Positions 18,344 through 27,340 of a stretch of DNA of 64,000 nt are shown here, in pieces; position 1 is the first letter of the stretch, and each line of letters begins with the position of its first letter. Source of the DNA: Desmonostoc vinosum HA7617-LM4 (GTDB taxonomy: Bacteria > Cyanobacteriota > Cyanobacteriia > Cyanobacteriales > Nostocaceae). The translations under genes were made by a program, and so were the position numbers. Below the pieces are notes generated by a model. The model ran no database searches. It had not been told where the DNA came from and worked only from the letters and a program-made list of their open reading frames with translations. The stretch spans positions 18,092-82,091 of the forward strand of contig JAHHHC010000027.1 of NCBI GenBank assembly GCA_019359515.1. Direction: 5' to 3'.

Positions 18344-19999
18344 ATGGTTTTTAATTGGTTCCGTCGTCAACATAACGATTCCTCTGATACCCCAGCCGAT
18401 CAGAAACAGGAAGAAACTCCGGTACAAGAACCCCAACCAGAGCCAGTGCCAACGGCAGAAACAGCACCAGAAACAGGCGCAGATTTGTTGGCATTTGCTA
18501 AAGCTGCCTACAAAAATATTCAGCAAAAACAATCCCAAACAGTAGAAACTCCGCCTGATTCAGCAACTACACCAGAATTACAAACCGCTGAAGTAGAAAT
18601 CATCCAAGAAGCACCAATAACTGAGATAGCACCCGAGGTAATTGAGGAAGTTGTTGCTACTTCAGAACCAGTGGAGTCGGAAGCGACAGTTCTTGAGAAA
18701 AGTACTGATGCAGATGAGGAAAATACACAAAATTCCGCAGTAACGGTAATTGCTGAGGAGTCAGATGTTTCTAGCTCAGAAATAACGGTAAGTGAACCAG
18801 AAACATCACAGACAACACAAGTAACTCCAGCAAGTTTATCTTTTCTAGAAAGAGCTAAAGCAGAACGGCAAGCAAAACAAGAACGATTGATAGCCAGTGC
18901 TGTTGAAGTCTCCGAACCAGAGGTAATGCAGCCAGTAGCGGCAACTACATCAACTACCACACAACAGACAACAGAGGAAATTCCCGGACTGGTATTTGAT
19001 GAGGGGTTTGTATGGTCAGCAGAAGTTTTAGCTGCTCAAGGTAGGCGTGCCCAAGACGTTTCTATTGAAGAAATTACTTGGCTGAAAAAGCTGCGGCAAG
19101 GATTAGACAAAACTCGTCGTGGCATCCTCAACCAACTCAAATCAATTGTTGGGCAAGGGCCGCTTAATCAAGCAGCTGTAGCCGAAATTGAATCATTGCT
19201 TTTGCAAGCGGATGTGGGTGTAGAGGCAACAGACCATATCATCAATGCTTTACAGCAAAAATTACGGGAAGAAATTACCCCACCAGAACAGGCGATCGCT
19301 TACTTAAAACAAATCCTCCGCGATATGCTGGATACACCCAGCCAAACAACCTATAAAGCTAGTTTTGCCCCAGAAAAAGAAACCTTGAATATTTGGTTAA
19401 TCACTGGAGTCAATGGTGCCGGTAAAACTACCACTATCGGCAAAATTTCTCACCTCGCACAAAAATCTGGGTATAAATGCTTGATTGGGGCAGCAGATAC
19501 CTTCCGGGCTGCTGCTGTAGAACAGGTGAAAGTTTGGGGTACTCGCAGCGGTGTGGAAGTAATTGCCAATCCTGGAAAAAATACAGATCCCGCAGCAGTG
19601 GTGTTTGATGCGATCGCAGCTGCTCAAGCACGTGAAACAGAATTACTGCTGGTAGATACCGCTGGGCGATTACAAAACAAGAAAAATTTGATGGATGAAC
19701 TCAGCAAAATCCGGCGAATTATCGATAAAAAAGCTCCAGACGCTAAAGTAGAATCACTGTTAGTACTAGATGCTACTTTAGGCCAAAATGGGTTGCGACA
19801 AGCTGAAGTCTTTTCCCAAGCTGCTCAACTCAGCGGCGTTGTATTGACCAAGTTAGATGGTACAGCTAAGGGAGGTGTTGCCCTTGCTGTTGTTCAGCAG
19901 TTAGGCTTACCCATTCGCTTTATTGGCGCAGGCGAGGGAATTGAAGACTTGCGCCCCTTTTCCAGTTATGAATTTGTTGAAGCGTTATTAAGTGGGTGA
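18344..19999 (+). CDS. ftsY: Signal recognition particle receptor FtsY
   Basis: 551 residues. Residues 1-215 form a long acidic, Pro/Glu/Thr-rich A domain, and the rest the N and G domains. GTPase motifs are GVNGAGKTTTIGK (near 355), DTAGRLQNK (near 437) and TKLDGTAKGG (near 502), all intact. FtsY docks SRP-ribosome complexes at the membrane for cotranslational insertion. The extended acidic N-terminus is usual in cyanobacteria and variable in sequence. It follows nusB closely and may share its transcript. Confidence 0.96.
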   Translation: MVFNWFRRQHNDSSDTPADQKQEETPVQEPQPEPVPTAETAPETGADLLAFAKAAYKNIQQKQSQTVETPPDSATTPELQTAEVEIIQEAPITEIAPEVIEEVVATSEPVESEATVLEKSTDADEENTQNSAVTVIAEESDVSSSEITVSEPETSQTTQVTPASLSFLERAKAERQAKQERLIASAVEVSEPEVMQPVAATTSTTTQQTTEEIPGLVFDEGFVWSAEVLAAQGRRAQDVSIEEITWLKKLRQGLDKTRRGILNQLKSIVGQGPLNQAAVAEIESLLLQADVGVEATDHIINALQQKLREEITPPEQAIAYLKQILRDMLDTPSQTTYKASFAPEKETLNIWLITGVNGAGKTTTIGKISHLAQKSGYKCLIGAADTFRAAAVEQVKVWGTRSGVEVIANPGKNTDPAAVVFDAIAAAQARETELLLVDTAGRLQNKKNLMDELSKIRRIIDKKAPDAKVESLLVLDATLGQNGLRQAEVFSQAAQLSGVVLTKLDGTAKGGVALAVVQQLGLPIRFIGAGEGIEDLRPFSSYEFVEALLSG

Positions 20000-20705
20000 A
20001 CTACTCCACTGTATAGACGGACGGAGCTTCCCAATTCAACAGGAATAGCCTCAAAGACTCCGTAGTACTAGAAAGTCTGACATTAGTTCGACGGGACACA
20101 AACCGACACCGCCGACTGGACTCACAATCCCCATTTTAGGAATACCTTGAAGATGGGGACTTCCGCGACACATTAAAAACTAAAAATATTCCCAAAATCA
20201 TTCATAGCTCTAACTAAGCATATACTGAGTTTTATTGATCTAGCAAAACATTTGCTATCCAAGCGTGATATATTTTTATCTAATTAAAGTAATTTAATAT
20301 TTTGTAGATATTATGAGCTAGCAACTACAGGGCTTTTTAAGTTGTTGAACCACACCGCTTCTCACCCCCTCCCGGAGCAGAAACCACTAGTTTTCCCCAC
20401 GGACGAAGGGAGTGGTCTAAATGCTTGAGAACTGCTATAAGTTATGAAAAAATGAAACCTCTTCCACGGTGTTACGAAAACTACTGATTTGTAGAGGTTG
20501 GTTTCAAATAAAAATACATAGTCGGCAATTCCTAAATATTGAGCAAAAAATACAAGAAGTAAATACAATACTTATAAAATTTACATCTTACGTCTTTATA
20601 CTCTTGCTAAAATGGCAAACCTTGTCTCAATATGGTTTAGCAATCGCAAAACCAATGGATTTACAAATAATCTAAAATCTGCTGATATCAAATGCAATAG
20701 TACCT
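20000..20705. other. Intergenic region with structured DNA after ftsY
   Basis: No protein gene is supported. ACGGAG and CTCCGT flank a loop at about 20035-20065, and TCCCCAT (20128-20134) pairs with ATGGGGA (20153-20159), enclosing a smaller AGG/CCT stem. Such a GC hairpin after C/G-rich DNA resembles the right end of IS200/IS605-type elements, but no tnpA or tnpB reading frame remains. From 20170 the DNA is AT-rich and probably holds the promoter of the next gene. Confidence 0.4.
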
Positions 20706-22097
20706 GTGCCTGTGTCTCAACTGCCCTCTCAACCTACTGACAACAATAGCAGTGCCGCAACGGATGTTACACCCGTTGTAGCGCTGAAAGAACTCGTTGC
20801 ACGGTTGCACCGGGAACAGAATAAAATCCAAGATTTGCTTAGTTCTTTGGGATTTGCTCTGAGAAGCTTCAACAACTTAAATCAGTTCTTAGAGTTAATT
20901 CCGTTAATGGCAACAAGAGTCACAGATGCAGATGGCAGTGCCCTCTTTCTCCATAAACCTAACGGTCAAATCAGGTTAGAGCAATTACACTGGCAAGATA
21001 GCCGTCAACGGAAAAATATTCGTAAAGCTTTAGAAACAGCTAGCAGTCAAATCTCGTTAGTACCCAATAGTGCGCCTGTAGTCACTGCTACAGGAATTTT
21101 GGACGATCAAATGCATCGTTATTTGGGGCCAGATGTACAAATATTTGGTACAGCAATTCTGGTGAAGCACACAGAACGGGGATGGCTCTATGTCTTGAGC
21201 CGCGATCCAGAATATAGTTGGACAGAAACTAGACAAAAATTAGTCAGGTTAGTGGCAGATCAAACAGCAGTAGCGATCGAAAACGATGAACTAGCTGTAG
21301 AACTGAGGAAAAAAGAACGCCTTGATCAAGAATTAGAAATTGGGGCAGAAATTCAACGGCGACTCTTGCCACGGCAATGTCCTAGTATTCCTGGCGCAAT
21401 TCTGGCTGCACGCTGTAAACCTGCAAATCGCGTTGGCGGAGATTACTACGACTTTATTCCCACTAATCATAAACAATTCCAGTCAAGTATTAAAAGCGGT
21501 TTAGAAACTGGTCGTTGGGGTTTAGTAATTGGGGATGTGATGGGTAAGGGTGTCCCCGCAGGGCTGATTATGACGATGATGCGGGGAATGCTGAAAGGAG
21601 AAGTGCTACATGGTAATTCTCCGGCTGGAATTTTGCAAAACTTGAATCGAGTCATGTACGCAGATTTAGAAAATTCTCACCGCTTTGTCACGCTATTTTA
21701 TTCAGAATATAATCCGAAAAACAGAGTTTTATCTTATAGTAATGCAGCGCATAATCCACCTTTATGGTGGCACGCAGCTACAAAAACTGTCTCTCGATTA
21801 GATACTTTAGGAATGCTAATTGGTTTGGATGCTAATAGCCAGTACGAGGATGCCCAAGCGCAATTAGAATCTGGAGATACAATTATTTATTATACAGATG
21901 GCTTGACTGATGCTGCTGCCGCAGGTGGCGATCGCTTCGACGAAGATAACTTTATCACTGCCTTCAATACGGCTTGCAAATATTGCAACGGGCCACAGGA
22001 AATTGTCGATTATTTATTCGACCAAGTTCAGCAGTTTATCGGCCCTGATAAGCAAAATACTGATGATATGACATTAGTTGTTTTGCAAATTCAATAA
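20706..22097 (+). CDS. GAF-domain SpoIIE/RsbU-type protein phosphatase
   Basis: 463 residues from GTG 20706. Residues about 55-195 form a GAF-like sensor (FLELIPLMATRVTDADGSALF ends at the shared core; LVADQTAVAIENDELA closes it). A helical linker (RLDQELEIGAEIQRRLLP) leads to a PP2C-type SpoIIE phosphatase with GGDYYDF, GDVMGKGVPAGL, YYTDGLTDAA and the final DDMTLVVL. The metal-binding aspartates are present. Such proteins dephosphorylate anti-anti-sigma factors in partner-switching pathways. The input ligand of the GAF domain and the target are unknown; no anti-sigma gene is adjacent. Confidence 0.88.
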   Translation: MPVSQLPSQPTDNNSSAATDVTPVVALKELVARLHREQNKIQDLLSSLGFALRSFNNLNQFLELIPLMATRVTDADGSALFLHKPNGQIRLEQLHWQDSRQRKNIRKALETASSQISLVPNSAPVVTATGILDDQMHRYLGPDVQIFGTAILVKHTERGWLYVLSRDPEYSWTETRQKLVRLVADQTAVAIENDELAVELRKKERLDQELEIGAEIQRRLLPRQCPSIPGAILAARCKPANRVGGDYYDFIPTNHKQFQSSIKSGLETGRWGLVIGDVMGKGVPAGLIMTMMRGMLKGEVLHGNSPAGILQNLNRVMYADLENSHRFVTLFYSEYNPKNRVLSYSNAAHNPPLWWHAATKTVSRLDTLGMLIGLDANSQYEDAQAQLESGDTIIYYTDGLTDAAAAGGDRFDEDNFITAFNTACKYCNGPQEIVDYLFDQVQQFIGPDKQNTDDMTLVVLQIQ

Positions 22098-22131
22098 ACT
22101 TCACAAAAATCCTGATACAAATACAGAAGGT

Positions 22132-22160
22132 GTAGAGACGCGCTTTTGAAGCGTCTTTAC
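22132..22160. repeat. Palindromic repeat at a convergent gene junction
   Basis: GTAGAGACGC (22132-22141) pairs with GCGTCTTTAC (22151-22160) with one mismatch. It covers the stop codon of the minus-strand nuclease gene and lies 35 bases after the phosphatase stop, so it may end both transcripts. Its core matches the rpmB palindrome. Confidence 0.6.
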
Positions 22161-23227
22161 TCTAGTCTTCCCTGCTTCTGCTTTTCAAGTTCGGCAGCAG
22201 CCGTATCCAGTTCTATCTCCAGTTGTTCCACCGTAGGCAGGATGCTTTTAAGCTGTTCTGGAACGTCTTTTCCTATCTTGTGCGTGGAAACGCAGATAGG
22301 TTGTGTCATTCCTTGCAATGCAAGTTCGGCAACAGTCTTATTTTTAGATTTGCAAAGAATGATGCCGATAGTAGGCTGATCATCAGGATGCCGCAAAGTA
22401 GCATTTACTGCCGACACATAAAAGTTCATCTTTCCGGAAAATTCTGGCTGAAACTCCACCATTTTAAGGTCGATAATGACAAAGCAGCGCAGCTTGAGGT
22501 GATAAAACAGCAGATCAAGCCTGTATTCCTGTCCGCTGACCTCAAGAGGATACTGGCTTCCCACAAACGAGAACCCTGCCCCTAGTTCCAGAAGAAAGTC
22601 ACGAATCCGTTCCACTAACGCCCGCTCTAAATCCCTTTCCTGCGCTTCTTTACCCAGAGTCAGGAAGTCAAAATTATACGGGTCTTTGAGTAGCTGCTGT
22701 GCCAGATCGGATTGTGGTTTAGGCAAGGTCTGGCTGAAATTGGTGACTGCAATGCCCTGGCGTTCATAAAGACGGCTCTCAATCTGTATCTCCAGGATGG
22801 CGCGGCTCCAACCGTTTTGGATGGTTTGCTGGATGTACCAAACTCGCTGCTCTGGCACTTTTACGCGATCCAGCAAAACGCAGTTATGCCGCCACGGAAT
22901 TTGTCCACCAAGCTGCTGGACAAATTGCTCGTCAGGGTAAGCTTCCGCAAAAGCCCGCATATAGAGCAGGTTTGTGCGGGAAAAACCCTTTATATCCGGG
23001 AACTCCCGTTTTAAATCTTTGGCTATGCGCTCAATCACTTTAGTTCCCCAGCCTTCCTCCTGCTGGCGTTGTAAAATCTCCCTGCCAATCTGCCAGTAAA
23101 GCAGCACCAATTCATGGTTAACAGCCAGTGCCGCCCGCACCTGCGCGGTGCGAATGCGCTGTTTAAGGGTGCTTAGAAAAGCATCATAGTTGCTCAGTTC
23201 AGGAAAAAGGGAATCGGTCACGGTCAA
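22157..23227 (-). CDS. YhcG/DUF1016-type PD-(D/E)XK nuclease-domain protein
   Basis: 356 residues. The N-terminal half (VNHELVLLYWQIGREILQRQ, GFSRTNLLYMRAFAEAYPD, IPWRHNCVLLDRVK) is the DUF1016 N domain. The C-terminal half carries GAGFSFVGSQYPLEVSGQEY, then RLDLLFYHLKLRCFVIIDLK with the D and xLK of a PD-(D/E)XK nuclease fold. Family members are widespread, mobile between bacteria and often near restriction or toxin genes; function is uncertain. It overlaps a palindromic repeat at its 3' end. No restriction-modification partner is visible. Confidence 0.83.
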   Translation of the reverse strand: MTVTDSLFPELSNYDAFLSTLKQRIRTAQVRAALAVNHELVLLYWQIGREILQRQQEEGWGTKVIERIAKDLKREFPDIKGFSRTNLLYMRAFAEAYPDEQFVQQLGGQIPWRHNCVLLDRVKVPEQRVWYIQQTIQNGWSRAILEIQIESRLYERQGIAVTNFSQTLPKPQSDLAQQLLKDPYNFDFLTLGKEAQERDLERALVERIRDFLLELGAGFSFVGSQYPLEVSGQEYRLDLLFYHLKLRCFVIIDLKMVEFQPEFSGKMNFYVSAVNATLRHPDDQPTIGIILCKSKNKTVAELALQGMTQPICVSTHKIGKDVPEQLKSILPTVEQLEIELDTAAAELEKQKQGRLE

Positions 23228-23313
23228 AAGCGTATCGGGCGGTTATTGTATTGTACATTAGCGGTAATAATCGGCTATGTGTGAATAAGCAACCCTTTAT
23301 ACTCGTTCAACGC

Positions 23314-23577
23314 TTAAAACCTGAATTCAATTAAGGAATTCGTCTTACCTGTAGAATTTTGTCCAAAAAATAAACTTAAACCTGCTACGGTGCCACCAAT
23401 TATCGCTGTATACCAACTCACTCGCGTGTCACGAGATTGACGCGCAAATTCTGCTCTTTGCTGCAATAATCCATACTCTGCTAGAAGTAATTGTATTTTC
23501 TGCTCATGTTGTTTGGCAGAAGTCTGACCAGGCTGTGGAATTGGCTGAGAAGGCTGAGGGTTTTGTTGTTGAGTCAT
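23314..23577 (-). CDS. Small single-pass membrane protein, unknown
   Basis: 87 residues. A Gln/Pro-rich start (MTQQQNPQPSQPIPQPGQTS) is followed by a charged helical segment (EQKIQLLLAEYGLLQQRAEF) and one membrane helix (WYTAIIGGTVAGLSLFFGQ). I recognise no family. It lies between the nuclease gene and the VOC gene on the same strand, with gaps of about 86 and 267 bases, so it is probably transcribed alone. The composition and the membrane helix make a real gene more likely than chance. Confidence 0.5.
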   Translation of the reverse strand: MTQQQNPQPSQPIPQPGQTSAKQHEQKIQLLLAEYGLLQQRAEFARQSRDTRVSWYTAIIGGTVAGLSLFFGQNSTGKTNSLIEFRF

Positions 23578-23791
23578 TTGGAGATGGCATGAGTTGGAAG
23601 CGATTAAATTTTATCACCCTACATAAATTCCCCAAGCGATCGCTCAGGTAGTTGTATCTTTTAATATTCAATCCAATCAATTCTTACAAACGAATGAAAC
23701 ATCAAGCAAATCTAAAGCCCTTTGTTGCACCTTTGTCGGTTCACACCTGTGAAGGAGTAGGGAGTGGGGTAAGATACACAATAAAAAAATT

Positions 23792-23823
23792 ATTGGGTTG
23801 AGTGATTGATCACCCAACCCAAT
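23792..23823 (-). terminator. Terminator of the VOC-like gene
   Basis: ATTGGGTTGAGTGAT (23792-23806) pairs with ATCACCCAACCCAAT (23809-23823) with one mismatch; on the minus strand a run of seven T follows. It lies 22 bases after the stop of the upstream minus-strand gene. Confidence 0.75.
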
Positions 23824-23844
23824 ATAGAATCTCTTCACTAATAA

Positions 23845-24447
23845 CTAATTCGCTACTTCAGCCATTTCAATGACGCGCCCTTCATAGTCTTTAATTAAAA
23901 AGTTAAGGGGTTTTTGGCTGCGAATTTTGAACTTGAGACCACGCGTTTCCACTCGCATTAAAACTAATTCTAAGCAGTCGTGGTCAAAGCAAACGTGACG
24001 TTGCTGATTTTTGCTACCTAAACTAGCACCAGTAATCACGTGTAACTGAGTGTTCTTTTTCAATTGATACCAAAGTCCATCGTTGGCATTACTCATGGAT
24101 TTGCCAGACAAACTGGGACTGGTAGACATATAAAGCGGATCAATCCCCGTTGTGCCTAGAGTTTGTTCGTAGTTGTAGTAATAGTGCAAGGGAACCTCGG
24201 CTGCTGGCAAATCTAGCAGACCTTCATATAATTGTCGAGCAACCTCCAAATCCGACACCATGACGGTGTGTACTTTGGGGGCACTGGTGAGGAACATCCA
24301 CATAGCACCAGCATATGCTGCCAATAGCATCACCATGATGCCTTGGGTAGAGAATAAGCTATCCAAGGGCAAGGAAGGCACAAAGGAGCCTAAAGTAACA
24401 GGACTGAACAGGAAAGATATCACATTAACTGCTATAACCATGAACAA
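23845..24447 (-). CDS. Membrane-anchored glyoxalase/VOC-like protein
   Basis: 200 residues. Two hydrophobic stretches near the start (MFMVIAVNVISFLFSPVTLG and GIMVMLLAAYAGAMWMFLT) would anchor it. The following KVHTVMVSDLEVARQLYEGLLDLP is a typical first strand and helix of a vicinal oxygen chelate fold, and CFDHDCLELVLMRVETRGL fits the second half. Metal-binding residues cannot be assigned confidently. The substrate is unknown. It is a single gene with its own terminator; the membrane anchor is unusual for this fold. Confidence 0.62.
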   Translation of the reverse strand: MFMVIAVNVISFLFSPVTLGSFVPSLPLDSLFSTQGIMVMLLAAYAGAMWMFLTSAPKVHTVMVSDLEVARQLYEGLLDLPAAEVPLHYYYNYEQTLGTTGIDPLYMSTSPSLSGKSMSNANDGLWYQLKKNTQLHVITGASLGSKNQQRHVCFDHDCLELVLMRVETRGLKFKIRSQKPLNFLIKDYEGRVIEMAEVAN

Positions 24448-24645
24448 ATTAAGGATTGTATATAGAGGCCGCTTTTATGATTGTTGATTTAAGACTAAAG
24501 ATTAAGTCCTTATTCCTAGTTTATCAAGACCCAACTGGTACGGCGTAACATAAGCAAAAATACCAAAATTTTGAGCAGCTTAGTCTGATTCTGAGCTACA
24601 AACTGTGCAACACCGAGATATTATGCGATTAATCAAAAGACTGCA

Positions 24646-25281
24646 ATGAAACTTGTGCAAATTCCTCATTTTCCTGAAGCTAATCACCCGTTAGTCAAGT
24701 CGCTGTTCCATCACAGTGATCATGAACTGCTGAATCTGTTTCAGCGCTACCCCGATGCTGGCAAGTACTTTACAGTAATTTTTTGCCGCTATAGTCCGAT
24801 AGTGTACACTTTGATTCGACATTCGGCGCGATCGCCTGTGCAGGCAGATTATCTATTTGCTTTGACTTGGCGACATATCTACTACGAACTCGGCGGACTA
24901 GATTTGGCTAACACTCAATCAGTCCAGGAAAGTTTAACCTTACAAAATTGGTTGATTAATGTGACGGCTTTCTGTATCAACGAGATTGAACTCCCACCTA
25001 CAGAAGCAATTCATTACTCTCTCCAAGCAACTTCACCACCGCTATGGTGTTATGTAGAACAGGCTTTAGACCAACTGCCTCCAGTTTTACGATTGATTGT
25101 GTTGATGGCTCAAACCTTCCATTGGAGCGAAACTAGAATTGCTGCTTATCTGCAAGCTGAAGGTGAAGCGATCGCTCCTACCGAAGTAGCTAATTTTCTC
25201 CAAGAAGGCTACCGAATGCTAGAGGATAAATTACCTGCCGACCTCTGCGCTATCTACTTGGGTGAAGATTTTAATCAGTAG
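24646..25281 (+). CDS. Sigma-70-like protein, ECF-type organisation
   Basis: 211 residues. HELLNLFQRYPDAGKYFTVIFCRYSPIVYTLIRHSA resembles sigma region 2 (helices contacting core polymerase), and ALDQLPPVLRLIVLMAQTFHWSETRIAAYLQ resembles region 4 with its helix-turn-helix. The match to true sigma factors is weak in region 4, where the recognition helix is degenerate, so it may be a sigma-like regulator rather than an active sigma factor. It lies between divergent and TPR genes; no anti-sigma gene is visible beside it. Confidence 0.6.
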   Translation: MKLVQIPHFPEANHPLVKSLFHHSDHELLNLFQRYPDAGKYFTVIFCRYSPIVYTLIRHSARSPVQADYLFALTWRHIYYELGGLDLANTQSVQESLTLQNWLINVTAFCINEIELPPTEAIHYSLQATSPPLWCYVEQALDQLPPVLRLIVLMAQTFHWSETRIAAYLQAEGEAIAPTEVANFLQEGYRMLEDKLPADLCAIYLGEDFNQ

Positions 25282-25301
25282 TTATATTAGTAAAAACACG
25301 T

Positions 25302-26546
25302 ATGTTGCTTGTCTTAAATTTAGAGACTAAACTTTTACTAAAACCCAATATTTCACGGGTAAGTTTTATGAAGCAACGAGATGTATTTTCACGAAAGTTG
25401 GGGAAAAAGGAAATTCTCTATCCTTTATCCCTAACCCTTTTCTCAAATTCTGTCAGCAGTTTTAGCTGGTGTCTCTCACAAAGAGGACACGGAGAAGGGG
25501 AGACGCGGCGACGCGGAGAGTTCCCGCGTTTTCTGCAAAAATTCCAGTTTTGCATTTTACTGTTTGCTTTTTTACTCACTCCGACAGCAGTAGGTGCGGT
25601 TGATATTACACAACAACTACACCGTCCTGTAAATAATTTGATTGATAAACAATCAAGAGATACAGCAGATAGCTTATTGCGTATCAGTGAACAACAATAT
25701 GCTTCAGGGTATGCTGAGAAAACAATTGCTTTTTGCTTGCAGGCGCTGGAAATCTATCATGCAATTGGCGATCTGAAAGCACAAGGTTTAACTTATAATT
25801 TACTTGCTAAGTCTTATATTCAGCTAAACCGATTTAAAGAAGCTGATGACGCTTTACGCCGAGGGTTAGCGATCGCTCGTGATACTCAAGACTTTCAATC
25901 TCAAATTTTTGTATTGAATAATATCGGTACTTTTCTTCTCCAAAAAGATGAATCTGTTGCTGCTGGCAAGACTATCGAAGATGCCCTATCGATTGCCCGC
26001 AATGTCAAAAATATAGAAGGGGAAGGGCTATCTCTCAGCAACTTGGGGTTAGTAACTGCTAGATTAGGAAACTATAATAAGGCAATTAAGCTGTATGAAA
26101 ATGCTTTGATTTTCCGCCGTCAAACTGGCGACACTATTGGTGAAGCAAATACTTTGAATAATTTGGGCGATGCTTACTTAGCAGCAGGAAATTATCAGGA
26201 GACAATTGGTACATACGGAGCTGCTTTAAGGATAGCTAAAACTAACCGCGATCGCACAAACCAATTACGCGCAATTGATGGTTTAGTCACAGCTCACAGT
26301 GCCGTCAAACGCTATGAACGTGCTTTTGATTTATTAGAACAACGCCTAGTAATAGCAAGCGAATTACGAAATATCCAAGAAGAGTTAAAATCTTTTGCAT
26401 CTTATGCTCAACTGTATGAGCGACTGGGCAATTATGCAACTGCTCGCAATTTTTATGAAAGGGCTATCATACTGGCGCGAACTTTGGAAGACAGCAAGCA
26501 GGAGCTTGTGTTGATAGATAAGCTAACCAAAATTCGCCAGCGTTAA
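25302..26546 (+). CDS. TPR-repeat exported protein
   Basis: 414 residues from ATG 25302, 20 bases after the sigma-like gene; another ATG is at 25368. A hydrophobic segment (CILLFAFLLTPTAVGAVD, about 86-103) looks like a signal peptide but is preceded by 85 atypical residues. Residues about 61-73 are encoded by heptamer-type repeat DNA at 25482-25520. From residue 120 on there are about six to seven tetratricopeptide repeats (ALEIYHAIGDLKAQGLTYN, GNYNKAIKLYENALIFRRQ, GNYQETIGTYGAALRIA). TPR proteins scaffold protein contacts. The partner is unknown. Confidence 0.78.
   Translation: MLLVLNLETKLLLKPNISRVSFMKQRDVFSRKLGKKEILYPLSLTLFSNSVSSFSWCLSQRGHGEGETRRRGEFPRFLQKFQFCILLFAFLLTPTAVGAVDITQQLHRPVNNLIDKQSRDTADSLLRISEQQYASGYAEKTIAFCLQALEIYHAIGDLKAQGLTYNLLAKSYIQLNRFKEADDALRRGLAIARDTQDFQSQIFVLNNIGTFLLQKDESVAAGKTIEDALSIARNVKNIEGEGLSLSNLGLVTARLGNYNKAIKLYENALIFRRQTGDTIGEANTLNNLGDAYLAAGNYQETIGTYGAALRIAKTNRDRTNQLRAIDGLVTAHSAVKRYERAFDLLEQRLVIASELRNIQEELKSFASYAQLYERLGNYATARNFYERAIILARTLEDSKQELVLIDKLTKIRQR
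25482..25520 (+). repeat. Heptamer-type repeat inside the TPR gene
   Basis: AGAGGACACGGAGAAGGGG followed by AGACGCGGCGACGCGGAGAG matches the GC-rich repeat at 916-970. It is in frame and would be translated between the start codon and the signal-peptide-like segment. Confidence 0.7.
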
Positions 26547-26585
26547 ACGTGATGTAAGCAAGGTACCGTTACTGGATCATAGTCG

Positions 26586-26627
26586 AGCGATCGCCTCTTC
26601 TACCAAATCATGGTGTGGGCGATCGCT
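26586..26627 (+). terminator. HIP1-based terminator hairpin after the TPR gene
   Basis: AGCGATCGCC (26586-26595) pairs with GGCGATCGCT (26618-26627), followed by TTT. Two HIP1 octamers form the arms. It lies 40 bases after the TPR stop. Confidence 0.55.
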
Positions 26628-26848
26628 TTTGCGATCATCTTTAACTGAAAAATATGAAGTTTTGTTACAGATTGCGTAGTTCTGACAAACTTAGCTGTGT
26701 TAACTATGGGAGTTCACAAGAGCCATTGTTTCTGACTCTGAAAAACTCTGTATCTTCGATGTCTTTATAGGCACACTCTACTCTGAGAACACAAGTTAAT
26801 TAGTAGAGCAGAAGATAAGTTCTGCTATTGGTAAGGACAGCAAAAATA

Positions 26849-27139
26849 ATGGATTGTCAATCATCACAACAAGTAGTTTTTGATACTGAAACTTTAATTC
26901 AATTAGAGGATGAAATTAAGCAGGAACTGATTTGTATCTTAAATAACTCTAACTTGAGCAGAATTCTCGAAAGCTACGGTATATCAGAATCAGAAGTCAT
27001 CAGAGTTAATTATGCGATCGACTTTGATAAACTCAAGCTTAGTGATGACACCAAAATTGTGCGATTCTTAGAAGGTGGAATAGGCTTGCTCAAGCCGTGT
27101 CCAGTACCTGGCTATCCTCAAGGTTGCTGGGCAGGCTAA
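26849..27139 (+). CDS. Small peptide with GG motif and Cys/Pro-rich tail (possible precursor peptide)
   Basis: 96 residues from ATG 26849, which follows AAGGA at 26833-26837 with an 11-base spacer. Residues 12-70 are acidic, hydrophobic and probably helical (LIQLEDEIKQELICIL). EGG at 75-77 is followed by the 19-residue tail IGLLKPCPVPGYPQGCWAG with Cys84 and Cys93, three prolines and four glycines. This leader-GG-core layout is seen in bacteriocin and RiPP precursors. No maturation enzyme or ABC transporter is adjacent, so the role is inferred only. A strong terminator closes the gene, indicating a single-gene transcript. Confidence 0.6.
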   Translation: MDCQSSQQVVFDTETLIQLEDEIKQELICILNNSNLSRILESYGISESEVIRVNYAIDFDKLKLSDDTKIVRFLEGGIGLLKPCPVPGYPQGCWAG

Positions 27140-27159
27140 ACTGCCATCTAAATAATACT

Positions 27160-27204
27160 AGTAAAAGTTACGTTGAGCTATGTTTCGTAACTTTTACTTT
27201 TTTT
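27160..27204 (+). terminator. Strong terminator after the small peptide gene
   Basis: AGTAAAAGTTACG (27160-27172) pairs perfectly with CGTAACTTTTACT (27186-27198), followed by seven T (27198-27204). A second hairpin, AGGCACAACA (27211-27220) with TGTTGTGCCT (27222-27231) and TT, follows directly. Confidence 0.85.
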
Positions 27205-27340
27205 CAGTAGAGGCACAACATTGTTGTGCCTTTATCATGAGAAGTTTGAAAATGAGAAAAACTATTAGTTCTTCATCGTTATTAAATACAGCTTGACATG
27301 CTAAGCATCTAATATATCTATTTGAAAAGGTGCAGCCGTT

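Noticed and set aside
18520..18960. 146-codon minus-strand frame opposite to the ftsY acidic domain
   Set aside because: The Ser/Thr/Val-rich product reflects the reverse complement of Glu/Pro-rich codons, not a gene.
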